Shown here: positions 44,154-52,482 of the stretch, in pieces
Position numbering within the stretch: the first letter of the stretch is position 1
Layout of the letters: each line of letters opens with the position of its first letter
Assembly: GCF_029854705.2 (NCBI RefSeq)
Contig: NZ_CP139035.1
Coordinates: forward strand, 1,302,001-1,366,000
Length of the DNA stretch: 64,000 nucleotides
From: Akkermansia sp. N21116
GTDB taxonomy: Bacteria; Verrucomicrobiota; Verrucomicrobiia; Verrucomicrobiales; Akkermansiaceae
Direction: 5' to 3'
Translations under genes and position numbers: made by a program
Notes under the pieces: generated by a model
The model's input: the letters and a program-made list of their open reading frames with translations, nothing else
The model's database searches: none
What the model was told of the DNA's origin: nothing

Positions 44154-44579
44154 ATGCCCTTAATGCCCAAAAGAGTGAAGCACCGCAAAATGCATCGCGG
44201 TAGCCGTTCCGGTAACGCCACGAGCGGTACGACGGTTGCTTTCGGTGATTTCGGTCTTCAAACACTTGACCGTGGCTGGATCACCAACAACCAGATTGAA
44301 GCCTGCCGTATTGCCATCAACCGTTATCTCAAGCGTAAAGGTAAAGTTTTCATCCGCATTTTCCCGCAGAAGTCCTTTACGTCCCGTCCCCCGGATACCC
44401 GTATGGGTAAAGGTAAGGGTGCCGTTGAAGGCTGGGTGGCCGTTGTCCGCCCCGGCAACATCCTGTTTGAAGTAGGTGGCGTTTCCGAGTCCCAGGCCCG
44501 TGAAGCTATTCGTTTGGCTTCCAACAAGCTTGGCGTCAGAACCCGCTTCGTCACTCGTCCGGGTACCCACATCGGCTAA
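44154..44579 (+). CDS. rplP: 50S ribosomal protein L16
   Basis: The 141 residues match L16: [95 protein letters not shown]. The first ATG (44154) is supported by an AGGAGG eight bases upstream. L16 helps position tRNA in the A site. Confidence 0.97.
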   Translation: MPLMPKRVKHRKMHRGSRSGNATSGTTVAFGDFGLQTLDRGWITNNQIEACRIAINRYLKRKGKVFIRIFPQKSFTSRPPDTRMGKGKGAVEGWVAVVRPGNILFEVGGVSESQAREAIRLASNKLGVRTRFVTRPGTHIG

Positions 44580-44606
44580 AATTCAACACGGAACATATTT
44601 AATACA

Positions 44607-44810
44607 ATGTCTGACAAGAATTCTGCCAAAGACCTTCGCGCCATGTCTGCCCAGGAGCTTTCCGCTCACATCCGCAGCCTTCGTGAAGAATCCTTCAATC
44701 TCCGTATCCAGCTCTCCACTGGTCAGCTGGAAAACAACCAGAGAATCCGCGCCGTCCGCAAGGAACTTGCTCGTGCCCTCACCATTCAGGGTGAATCCGC
44801 CGCTCAGTAA
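44607..44810 (+). CDS. rpmC: 50S ribosomal protein L29
   Basis: The 67 residues show the L29 helical hairpin: DLRAMSAQELSAHIRSLREESFNLRIQLSTGQLENNQRIRAVRKELARALTI. L29 sits beside L23 at the tunnel exit. Standard position between rplP and rpsQ. Confidence 0.94.
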   Translation: MSDKNSAKDLRAMSAQELSAHIRSLREESFNLRIQLSTGQLENNQRIRAVRKELARALTIQGESAAQ

Positions 44811-44850
44811 GGTCACGGTCGTTTAACACATAAACATTTGAGATAGCAAT

Positions 44851-45123
44851 ATGAGCGAACAAACTGAAACGGCTAAAAAGCCCGGACTTCGCAAGACGCG
44901 CGTCGGTGTTGTCATTTCCACCAAGATGGACAAGACCATCGTTGTGGAATACGTCGCCCGCGTTCCCCATCCCAAGTTCAAGAAGATCGTCAAGAAGAGC
45001 AAGAAGTTCTATGCTCACGACGAAGATAGTAAAGCCAAGGTTGGCGATAAGGTGCGTATCATTGAGACTCGCCCGCTTTCCAAGCTGAAGCGCTGGCAGC
45101 TCGTGGACATCATCACGCACTAA
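44851..45123 (+). CDS. rpsQ: 30S ribosomal protein S17
   Basis: The 90 residues match S17: [67 protein letters not shown]. It is an OB-fold protein binding 16S rRNA helices 7 and 11. Confidence 0.96.
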   Translation: MSEQTETAKKPGLRKTRVGVVISTKMDKTIVVEYVARVPHPKFKKIVKKSKKFYAHDEDSKAKVGDKVRIIETRPLSKLKRWQLVDIITH

Positions 45124-45169
45124 GCCCTGATTGGACGAATAACCATTAACTAGAAGGAGACTTGATACA

Positions 45170-45535
45170 ATGATCCAGATGGAAACAGTTCTTCAGGTGG
45201 CCGATAACACGGGCGCCCGTTCCGCCAAAATGATTGGCGTTCTCGGCAAGCGTACCCGCCAGGCCCGCATCGGAGACATTATTACGGCTCACATCCGCGA
45301 ATCCATTCCCACGGCTGCCGTGAAGAAGGGTTCCGTTGTACGTGCCGTCGTCGTCCGCACTGCAGCCCCGATCCGTCGTGACGACGGTTCCGTGCTTCGC
45401 TTTGATGGTAACGCGATCGTTATCATTGATAAGGACAACAACCCGCGCGGTACCCGTATTTTTGGACCGGTCGCTCGTGAACTCCGCGAAAAGCAGTTCA
45501 TGAAGATCGTATCCCTTGCCCCCGAAGTTCTCTAA
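45170..45535 (+). CDS. rplN: 50S ribosomal protein L14
   Basis: The 121 residues match L14: [88 protein letters not shown]. An AAGGAG lies shortly before the start. It is the last gene of the run; a strong terminator follows and the usual downstream spc genes (rplX onwards) are not there. Confidence 0.97.
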   Translation: MIQMETVLQVADNTGARSAKMIGVLGKRTRQARIGDIITAHIRESIPTAAVKKGSVVRAVVVRTAAPIRRDDGSVLRFDGNAIVIIDKDNNPRGTRIFGPVARELREKQFMKIVSLAPEVL

Positions 45536-45558
45536 AGAACCTCGATACGCGTTTTGTA

Positions 45559-45594
45559 AAACCTGTCCCGGCCACAGTCGGGACAGGTTTTTTT
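45559..45594 (+). terminator. Rho-independent terminator of the str-S10 cluster
   Basis: AAACCTGTCCCG (45559-45570) pairs perfectly with CGGGACAGGTTT (45579-45590) over an 8-base loop, then four further T. It starts 24 bp after the rplN stop. Confidence 0.95.
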
Positions 45595-45663
45595 ATAGTG
45601 ACGGGAGACGAATAGGAACCCTGGGGTACTCTTACTTCTTGGGAATGCTGCGACAAGGCAATG

Positions 45664-45701
45664 AAAATCCCCCTGGCGATTTTATGGCGCCAAGGGGATT
45701 T
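45664..45701 (-). terminator. Hairpin terminator of the NUDIX-type regulator gene
   Basis: AAATCCCC-TGGCG pairs with CGCCA-GGGGATTT (arms 45665-45678 and 45688-45701, one internal mismatch). The minus strand ends in four T. It is 56 bp beyond the stop of the minus-strand gene at 45757. Confidence 0.7.
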
Positions 45702-45756
45702 GAGGGGAGGAGCAAGATTTCAGAGGGTGCGTTTGAGCGCAATCCTATTCGTTCTT

Positions 45757-46479
45757 TTATCTGAAACAGGAGTTATATTTCCGCTTGTCGAAGTGGTAGT
45801 AGCGCGCAGCCCTGTGGGTGACATTGGTTTCCCATTCGTCCAGAGGGACGATGTAGGGCGTACTCATGACTTTTTTGTGGAAGTTGCGGATATCGAGCTT
45901 TTTCCCAAGGATAGTTTCGTGGAGGCAACGCAGTTCCTGAATGGTGAATTTGGGAGACAGGAGTTTGAAGAGGTTGTCCGGAGCGCTTGTGAGCTGTTCC
46001 CTCAAAGTCCCCAGGGCCGTGGTGATGATCAGGCCGTTGTCGAATGCCAGTTCGGGCAGTTCGTCGATGGGATACCATTTGGCAAGATAGGTCGATGAAA
46101 GCTGGCGCAATTTGGTGGAAATGCGGATCGTTGCCATGTAGGCAACGGTGATGACCATGTCTATATCCATACCCGAATCATAGCGGATCCATTTGAGATC
46201 TTCTTCGTTGGCCATGCGGGACGGAGAACCGAAAGTATGGAATTGTTTGAGCTTTTGGCGGGTAATGCCCGTGTAGGATTCAAGGATATCACTGGCAGCA
46301 TCGTCCGGGTCCTCGCCTGTGAAAATCAATCGACCTGGAAGTTTATGCTTTCTGGTGACGGTGATTCCGGTCGGTAGATTGGTTTTTTCAATCAGGATGA
46401 CATGGAGGCGCGATCCATCGAAACCAAATAGAACGCAGTCTGTGGAGACGTGAGGGTTGTGTGGGGGGGATTGGGTCAT
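45757..46479 (-). CDS. NUDIX-fold transcriptional regulator (NrtR/AraR-like) with degenerate Nudix box
   Basis: The 240 residues have an N-terminal NUDIX fold (about 12-145) and a C-terminal winged helix (about 165-225, LLSPKFTIQELRCLHETILGKKLDIRNFHKKV), the layout of NrtR and Bacteroidota AraR-type regulators. The Nudix box reads GRLIFTGEDPDDAASDILESYTG: the REUxEE core is not intact (SDILES), so pyrophosphatase activity is doubtful and a ligand-sensing role is more likely. Candidate ligands are ADP-ribose derivatives or sugars; the target genes are unknown. It stands alone, in front of dapF on the same strand, with its own terminator. Confidence 0.8.
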   Translation of the reverse strand: MTQSPPHNPHVSTDCVLFGFDGSRLHVILIEKTNLPTGITVTRKHKLPGRLIFTGEDPDDAASDILESYTGITRQKLKQFHTFGSPSRMANEEDLKWIRYDSGMDIDMVITVAYMATIRISTKLRQLSSTYLAKWYPIDELPELAFDNGLIITTALGTLREQLTSAPDNLFKLLSPKFTIQELRCLHETILGKKLDIRNFHKKVMSTPYIVPLDEWETNVTHRAARYYHFDKRKYNSCFR

Positions 46480-46535
46480 ACGGAAGGATATGAATGTGAC
46501 TTTTGAATAAAATAACGGAGGAGAAAAAATGAGAC

Positions 46536-47357
46536 TTAGATTTCTACGTCTCCTTCGAAGACAAAGTCGGCCGGCCCGGTCAAGTGCACCTTGGTAAATG
46601 AATCTCCGTTCCGCTGGAAGCTGACCTGGAGGGTATCTCCCCCGGCAACGTCTACGGAGATAGGAGAAGGAGCTCCTGTTTTGGCCGCATGGATGAGGGC
46701 TGATGCAGTCATGCCGGTGCCGCAGGCAAGGGTTTCGTCCTCGACGCCGCGTTCGTAGGTACGGATGGCGATGTGGTCGGGTGCAAGAACTTGGACAAAA
46801 TTAACATTGGTTCCTGCAGGGGCAAAGGCTTCGTGGTAACGAAGGTATGGCCCCATGGAGGCGATGTCGATGTTTAAGATGTCATCCAGAAAGACGACTG
46901 CATGGGGAACGCCCGTATTCAGGGAATGGACGGGAGCAGGAATTACTTTGTCTGCTCCGATTTTGTCCAGTTCCAACGAGTGGGGCGTGGGAAGGCTGAT
47001 CGTGATGTTGCCTTCTTTCCCAAAACGTGCCCGGATGAGGCCGGCCTGTGTATCGAAGCAAAGGGTATCGGCTTCATCGTCTGTCAGGGCAGAGGCAAAG
47101 GCAGCGAAGCAACGTGCCCCGTTACCGCACATTTCGGCTTCTCCTCCATCGGCATTGTAGTAGCGCATCCGGCAGGATGCTTCCTGGCTCAGCGGAGATT
47201 CTACGGCGATGAGTCCATCGGCGCCGATGCCGAAACGGCGATCGCAAAGTGCTTCGATGGTTTCTTGATCAAGGGCGGAAGTCAGAGAAAGATCCCGGTT
47301 GTCGACCATGATGAAATCATTGCCGGCTCCGGTCATTTTATAGAAGTGTAGAAGCAT
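46536..47357 (-). CDS. dapF: Diaminopimelate epimerase
   Basis: The 273 residues match DapF. The two active-site cysteines lie in NADGGEAEMCGNGARCFA (Cys near 76) and GVEDETLACGTGMTASA (Cys near 213). The start MLLHFYKMTGAGNDFIMVDN is canonical. The enzyme converts LL- to meso-diaminopimelate for lysine and peptidoglycan, in the cytoplasm, without a cofactor. It is transcribed with neighbours on the minus strand but with 74 bp before it and 56 bp after it. Confidence 0.95.
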   Translation of the reverse strand: MLLHFYKMTGAGNDFIMVDNRDLSLTSALDQETIEALCDRRFGIGADGLIAVESPLSQEASCRMRYYNADGGEAEMCGNGARCFAAFASALTDDEADTLCFDTQAGLIRARFGKEGNITISLPTPHSLELDKIGADKVIPAPVHSLNTGVPHAVVFLDDILNIDIASMGPYLRYHEAFAPAGTNVNFVQVLAPDHIAIRTYERGVEDETLACGTGMTASALIHAAKTGAPSPISVDVAGGDTLQVSFQRNGDSFTKVHLTGPADFVFEGDVEI

Positions 47358-47431
47358 ATCGGTGTAAAGGAAATGGATGCGCTGCGAATGTCATCATGCT
47401 CTCGGAACATCCTGACGTCAAGCTAGAGACG

Positions 47432-49654
47432 TTACATGAATGTGTGTGCGTCAATATCGAGAACAGCAGTGACATCTTCGCCCAGAGGGAGATTGTCTAA
47501 AACAGTTCTGACGGTCTTCGAGATGAGACGGGCACGGGGAGCTTTCATCGTGATCTGGTACCGGAATTGACCGTGGGCTTTGGGGATGGGAGCCGGCATC
47601 GGTTCTGTGACAGACATGCCGGGAGGAGCGGCTTCGTTGATTTTCCGGTAGAGTGTTTTTGTCGCGAATGAAGCCAGATTGTCGTGGGCCGACCGGACCG
47701 TGAGCAGGGCGATGTGGGAGAAAGGTGGGAGATCGAAGGCTTGGCGCAATTCAAGTTCCTGCTCGGCAAAGCCGTCGCAATCATGGTGCCGTGCATATTG
47801 GATGGCCGGAGATTGGGGCGTGAATGTCTGGATGATGACTTCTCCGTCCAGATCTCCGCGCCCGGCTCGTCCCGCGACCTGGGTCATCAGTTGGAAGGTG
47901 CGTTCTCCAGCTCGGAGATCGGGGATATAGAGGCTAATGTCGGCATTGAGGACTCCGACGAGAGTGACGTTTGGGAAATCCAGCCCCTTGGCGATCATCT
48001 GGGTACCGAGCAGGATATCGATTTTGTTGGCCCGGAAACGGTTCAAGATGTCGCGAACGGCGTTTTTCCGTTTGGATATATCGGCATCGATGCGTGCGAT
48101 TCGTGCGGATGGGAAGGTTTTCCTAAGGACTTCCTCGACTTTTTCCGTACCGTATCCCTGCAGCAGGATATTGCCTGACTTGCAATCCGGACAGACTCGC
48201 GGAGTGATAGCCTGGAATCCGCACATATGGCAGACGAGGCGGTTTTCGGTTTTGTGGTAGGTAAGGGGAAGAGCACAGTGGGGGCAGGTCATGACCAAGC
48301 CGCACTCCGGGCATTGCAGGGAGCGGGCAAATCCTCTTCTGTTGAGAAGCAGGATGACTTGCTCTCCTTTGGAAAGGCGGGAATCAACCGCCATGCGGAG
48401 ACGTTCCGAAATGATGGACGGCCCTTGCTTGTTGCGGCCTTCCGTTTTCATGTCCAGAACGCGGATAAGAGGTAGTTTCTGCCCGTCGGCGCGTTCATCC
48501 AGGCGGAGCATGGCATATTTGCCGGAGATGGCGTTTTGCGTGCTTTCCATGGATGGAGTTGCGGAACCGAGAATGATGGACGCGTGTTCCAGATGGGCAC
48601 GGAGGACGGCGAGATCCCTGCCATGGTAGCGAGGGGAGTTTTCCTGTTTATAGGAACCGTCGTGTTCTTCATCGACGATGATAATGCCGAGGTTTTGTAC
48701 CGGAGCGAACACGGCGGAACGCGGCCCGATGACGATCCGGGCTTTACCTTGGCGAATGGCATGCCATTCGTCGAAGCGTTCCCCGGCGGACAAAAGGCTG
48801 TGAAGAACGGCGACGGAACCGGGGAGGGATGCGAACCGCGATTTGAATCTCTGGAGAGTTTGGGGTGTCAGTGAAATTTCCGGCACGAGAATGAGTGCGG
48901 ATTGTCCCTGATTGACGATGTGCTCGACGGCTTGAAGATAGACCTCCGTTTTGCCGGATCCGGTGACACCTTGCAGGAGGATAGGTTTTTGTCCGGGGGA
49001 GCTGTGGTTATCCAGAATGCCTCTTAGAGCGGCTTGTTGGCAGGGATTAAGTGGAAGAGGGCTGCTTTCGACGAACTGTTCGTCCGCACAGGGATCCCGG
49101 TGGACAGACTCTTCTTCGAGACTGATCCAGCCTTTACGGACAAGAGCCCGGGCTGGTTCCAGAAAGGAAGTGCCGCCGATTTCCTGCAGGGGGAGACCTT
49201 CTTCTCCAGCTCCGGCAAGGGCATCGAGGATGGATCCCTGTTTGGGAGCTTTGGCAAACAGGGTGGAGATGTCGTCGTCAGACGGATGTTTGAGAAGGCG
49301 GAGGACTTTCCGCGTCTTTTCGGCGGTTCGTTCCTGCCGGACGGTTTCCGGGAGGAGGCAGCGGATCATTTGTTCCAGGGGGACGACGTAGTAGTCGGCA
49401 GCCCAGCGGGCCAGTTCCATCAAAGGGGAGGAAATGAGGGGCTCCGGGTCGATCAGGCGGAGCAAGGGTTTCAGGCGGTCCCTCCATTCCTCCGGAGATT
49501 CATGAACAAGCAGGACAGTACCGTTAGCCGGGCGGTTGCGCAAAGGTACCTGGACACGGCATCCGGGCTGGAGGGTAGTGATTCCTTCCGGGATGGCGTA
49601 GTCGAGAACGAGGTCGGACGCCCCGTCTACCAGGACTCGTACGGCTTGTGTCAT
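47432..49654 (-). CDS. priA: Primosomal protein N' (replication restart helicase)
   Basis: The ATG at 49654 gives 740 residues (MTQAVRVLVDGASDLVLDYAIP). The open frame extends to 49870 but that part overlaps prmC. Landmarks are the DNA-binding N-terminal domain, Walker A GVTGSGKTEVYL, the DEEH box in IIIVDEEHDGSYKQ, and an eight-cysteine zinc cluster (CPEC...CPHC...CHMC...CPDC). Helicase motifs GTQMIAKGLDFP and QVAGRAGR follow. PriA restarts collapsed forks. The start codon overlaps the prmC stop by 4 bp (ATGA), so translation is probably coupled. Confidence 0.95.
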   Translation of the reverse strand: MTQAVRVLVDGASDLVLDYAIPEGITTLQPGCRVQVPLRNRPANGTVLLVHESPEEWRDRLKPLLRLIDPEPLISSPLMELARWAADYYVVPLEQMIRCLLPETVRQERTAEKTRKVLRLLKHPSDDDISTLFAKAPKQGSILDALAGAGEEGLPLQEIGGTSFLEPARALVRKGWISLEEESVHRDPCADEQFVESSPLPLNPCQQAALRGILDNHSSPGQKPILLQGVTGSGKTEVYLQAVEHIVNQGQSALILVPEISLTPQTLQRFKSRFASLPGSVAVLHSLLSAGERFDEWHAIRQGKARIVIGPRSAVFAPVQNLGIIIVDEEHDGSYKQENSPRYHGRDLAVLRAHLEHASIILGSATPSMESTQNAISGKYAMLRLDERADGQKLPLIRVLDMKTEGRNKQGPSIISERLRMAVDSRLSKGEQVILLLNRRGFARSLQCPECGLVMTCPHCALPLTYHKTENRLVCHMCGFQAITPRVCPDCKSGNILLQGYGTEKVEEVLRKTFPSARIARIDADISKRKNAVRDILNRFRANKIDILLGTQMIAKGLDFPNVTLVGVLNADISLYIPDLRAGERTFQLMTQVAGRAGRGDLDGEVIIQTFTPQSPAIQYARHHDCDGFAEQELELRQAFDLPPFSHIALLTVRSAHDNLASFATKTLYRKINEAAPPGMSVTEPMPAPIPKAHGQFRYQITMKAPRARLISKTVRTVLDNLPLGEDVTAVLDIDAHTFM

Positions 49655-50604
49655 GTGCGGACGTTTAGGGCTGATTCTGTCGGTCTTTTGCCCATGGGAA
49701 AGCGGGGAATTCCATTGAGATCCCTTAGAATTGCGATACTGCGGTAGCCAAGGGAGAGCATGATTTCTTCCACCTTCCGGTCCTGGTCGTAGCCTATTTC
49801 CAGAGCCACCATGCCGTCCGGAGTGAGGTAGGCAGGGGCTTCGGACAGGAATCTCTCGATGATTTCCCATCCCTGGGGACCTCCGTAAAGGGCGCTGGCG
49901 GGGTCGAAGGTTACTTCGCGATCCAGGGGTTCATGATCGGCGATGTAGGGAAGATTGGCCACAATGATATCGAACTTCTGCGGAGGAGAGAATGAGTGCT
50001 CTTCCTTGATGCCGGATGCTTCCGATTCTTGCTTTCCGATTTTGACCGTGTTTGCCGCCGAAGGATCTTCCTGATCAAATGCTTCAAAAAGATCGGTCTG
50101 AACCGTCGCTGCCTTGACGCCTAGTCTCATGGCATTTTCCAGGGCTAGGTCAAGAGCTTGGCGGGATATGTCCGCCAGTGTGACGTCTTGTAACCGGGAG
50201 CCAAGCTCCAAGGCGAGGGTGATGCCGATGATCCCGGAGCCCGTTCCCATGTCCAATACACGGAGACCGGAACCTGTGGCGTATTTCAGCACAAATTCGA
50301 CAAGTTCCTCGGTTTCGGGCCGTGGAATCAGAGCACGAGAATCCGTCAGGAACTCCCGTCTGTAGAATTCCGTCGTCCCGAGCAGATGCTGGAGAGGGAT
50401 GCCTTGGGCTTTTTTCTTTAAAAGTTCCCGCAGGGGGAGGAGCTCGCCTTCGCTGAGAGGGCGGTCAAAATGGGAATAGAGGTACGTTCTGTTGCATTGC
50501 AAGACATGTGCCATCAAATGCTGCATGACGGAACGGGCCTCCGGACAGCCCTGTTTTGTCAGATACTCGGTACCGCTATTGAGGACTTCGAGGAGAGTTT
50601 TCAT
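49651..50604 (-). CDS. prmC: Peptide chain release factor N5-glutamine methyltransferase
   Basis: The 317 residues have the helical N-terminal domain and the Rossmann methyltransferase domain. The AdoMet site is VLDMGTGSGIIGITLA. The catalytic NPPY-type motif reads NLPY (IIVANLPYIADHE), with Leu where most PrmC proteins have Pro. There is an extra segment of about 30 residues before it (DPSAANTVKIGKQESEASG). The enzyme methylates the Gln of the GGQ motif in release factors, and prfA lies directly upstream (9 bp), a common pairing. Its stop overlaps the priA start. Confidence 0.92.
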   Translation of the reverse strand: MKTLLEVLNSGTEYLTKQGCPEARSVMQHLMAHVLQCNRTYLYSHFDRPLSEGELLPLRELLKKKAQGIPLQHLLGTTEFYRREFLTDSRALIPRPETEELVEFVLKYATGSGLRVLDMGTGSGIIGITLALELGSRLQDVTLADISRQALDLALENAMRLGVKAATVQTDLFEAFDQEDPSAANTVKIGKQESEASGIKEEHSFSPPQKFDIIVANLPYIADHEPLDREVTFDPASALYGGPQGWEIIERFLSEAPAYLTPDGMVALEIGYDQDRKVEEIMLSLGYRSIAILRDLNGIPRFPMGKRPTESALNVRT

Positions 50605-50612
50605 GGCATTCT

Positions 50613-51692
50613 TTACTGTTCCAGTCCGGCTTCGACCAAGCGTTCCTGCATTTCTGCGTGCTGGAGGCGTTCGATGACTTCCTGGAGTTCTCCCATCATG
50701 ATGCCTTCCAGATTGTACGACGTGTAGCCGATGCGATGGTCGGTCATGCGGTTTTGAGGGAAGTTATAGGTACGTATTTTTTCTTCGCGTCCGCCGGAAC
50801 CGATCAGGCTTCTGCGCTGGGCGGAGTATTTTTCGTGTTCCGCTCTTTGCTTCATTTCAAACAATTTGGCGCGTAGGATTTTCATCCCCTTATCCCGGTT
50901 TTTCATTTGGCTGCGTTCTTCTTCGCAACGTACCATCAAGCCCGAAGGAAGGTGAAAAATTTGTACGGCGGATTCCGTCCGGTTCACATGCTGTCCGCCA
51001 GCTCCGCCGGAACGGCAGGTTTCAATGCGCAGATCCTCCGGACGGATTTCGATATCCACTTCTTCTGCTTCCGGCAGGACGGCCACCGTCGCCGTCGATG
51101 TGTGAATGCGTCCTTGGGTTTCCGTCTCGGGCACGCGCTGGACGCGGTGGACGCCACTCTCGTACTTCATGAAACGGAACACTTCGCTGCCGGCAATGCG
51201 GCAAACGACTTCCTTGAAGCCGCCGACATCAGACGGGCTACTTTCCATATGCTCGAACTTCCATCCGCGTTGCTCGGCATAGCGTTCGTACAGGCGCAGG
51301 AGATCTCCTGCGAACAGGGATGCTTCGTCTCCTCCGGTTCCGGCGCGTATTTCCACGATCGCATCGCGGTCTTCCGTGGTATCACGGGGGAGGAGGCTAT
51401 ATTGAATCTCCGTAGTCAGGTGGTCGATTTTCTTCTCGAGAGCGGGAATTTCCAATTCGGCAAGTTCGGCGATTTCCGGGTCTTCTTCTTTGGCTAGTTC
51501 ACGATTGTCCGCCAATTCCCGTTCGGAATTCTTGAGATCGTTCCACGTTTCCATCATCTTTTTCAGATGGGCGTGTTCGCGCATCGTTTCCGACGCCTGC
51601 TTCTGGTCGTTGAAAAAGTCCGGCTGGGAAATAATCGTTTCCAATTCCTCCAGCCTCTGCTGCCGCTTTTCGATGAGAGAAGAATAATCCAT
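50613..51692 (-). CDS. prfA: Peptide chain release factor 1
   Basis: The ATG at 51692 gives 359 residues (MDYSSLIEKRQQRLEELE); a GTG at 51707 would add five. RF1-type anchors are the PxT codon-recognition tripeptide (as PET in QRVPETETQGRIHT), the GGQ motif in CRSGGAGGQHVNRTESAVQI, and SGGREEKIRTYNFPQNRMTDHRIG. It reads UAA and UAG. The downstream prmC gene encodes its modifying enzyme. The run prfA-prmC-priA is one transcription unit by spacing. Confidence 0.96.
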   Translation of the reverse strand: MDYSSLIEKRQQRLEELETIISQPDFFNDQKQASETMREHAHLKKMMETWNDLKNSERELADNRELAKEEDPEIAELAELEIPALEKKIDHLTTEIQYSLLPRDTTEDRDAIVEIRAGTGGDEASLFAGDLLRLYERYAEQRGWKFEHMESSPSDVGGFKEVVCRIAGSEVFRFMKYESGVHRVQRVPETETQGRIHTSTATVAVLPEAEEVDIEIRPEDLRIETCRSGGAGGQHVNRTESAVQIFHLPSGLMVRCEEERSQMKNRDKGMKILRAKLFEMKQRAEHEKYSAQRRSLIGSGGREEKIRTYNFPQNRMTDHRIGYTSYNLEGIMMGELQEVIERLQHAEMQERLVEAGLEQ

Positions 51693-51842
51693 ATCGGGAA
51701 CCGCCACATTGGAGCGTCCCCCATACTAAGGTACTTTGAAACTAACGTGAAGACAAAACGTCAAAAGAGAACGGAATTTTCTTGCCATTCACATGTAAAT
51801 ATGATTTGTTCTCCCCGCGCTTGTACCTCAAGCCCAGTCAAA

Positions 51843-51917
51843 AGCCCCATAGTGTAATTGGTAACACACCTGATTTTGGTTCAGTATTTCTAGGTTCGAG
51901 TCCTGGTGGGGCTACCA
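51843..51917 (+). tRNA. tRNA-Gln (UUG anticodon), CCA encoded
   Basis: The 75 bases fold into a full cloverleaf. The acceptor stem is AGCCCCA/TGGGGCT, the D arm GTGT/ACAC with loop AATTGGTA, and the anticodon stem CCTGA/TCAGT (one mismatch at the outer pair) with loop TTTTGGT, so the anticodon is TTG. The T arm is CTAGG/CCTGG with loop TTCGAGT. The discriminator A and CCA follow. It is followed 9 bp later by a hairpin terminator. The adjacent integrase and island suggest it is or was an insertion target. Confidence 0.93.
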
Positions 51918-51925
51918 TCAGTTTC

Positions 51926-51957
51926 AAAAAGGCATCCTTTCTTAGGGTGCCTTTTTT
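51926..51957 (+). terminator. Terminator after tRNA-Gln
   Basis: AAAAAGGCATCC (51926-51937) pairs with GGGTGCCTTTTT (51945-51956) with one G-T pair and a 7-base loop, ending in six T. Confidence 0.85.
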
Positions 51958-52482
51958 GTGTTTGGGGTGTGTGCTGATACTCAGATTGACGAAAAAGAAT
52001 TTTCAATTCCCGACTTCGATCAATTCAGGAATTGTATAAAACATGACTTAAATGAAGCCAGGAATGAGGGAAAAAGAAAACAGCACGAAGGCTTGGCAAA
52101 CGACCATACTTGTTTTTCTTTTGAACGATACAGTGCTGAGTATCAGGATGAAGGTAATTCCCGGTCCATCAGAAAATACGGGGCGGGAATGCAATGAATT
52201 GTTCCGAAAGGGACCTCGATATCTTCCTGATAGCTGTCCGTGAGAATCCTGCCATGACGTTCGCCCATTTCTGCCATGACTGAGCTGAGAGTCCTGATTT
52301 CACGGGCTTTTGTCGGAGGGGGCACGGCAATACCGTGGCGTGGAAAAAAAGACCTGTTTCTAGTCTTGCATACCAACTCATTGTGGGGACAAGAGCTCTT
52401 TTTTTGATCGGAGGTGGATTGTTTGCAAGAACGGCGAGTTGGTTTCATCTCCGCTCATTTTGACGAAGAACGGAGAAGATAA
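51958..52482. other. Degenerate or non-coding stretch between tRNA and integrase
   Basis: About 525 bp without a convincing gene. A minus-strand frame at 52143-52448 (101 codons, MKPTRRSCKQSTSDQKK start) lacks a recognisable domain; its ATG directly follows GCGGAG, which is too close for a normal Shine-Dalgarno. It may be an island remnant. I found no obvious copy of the tRNA 3' end here by eye. Confidence 0.35.
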
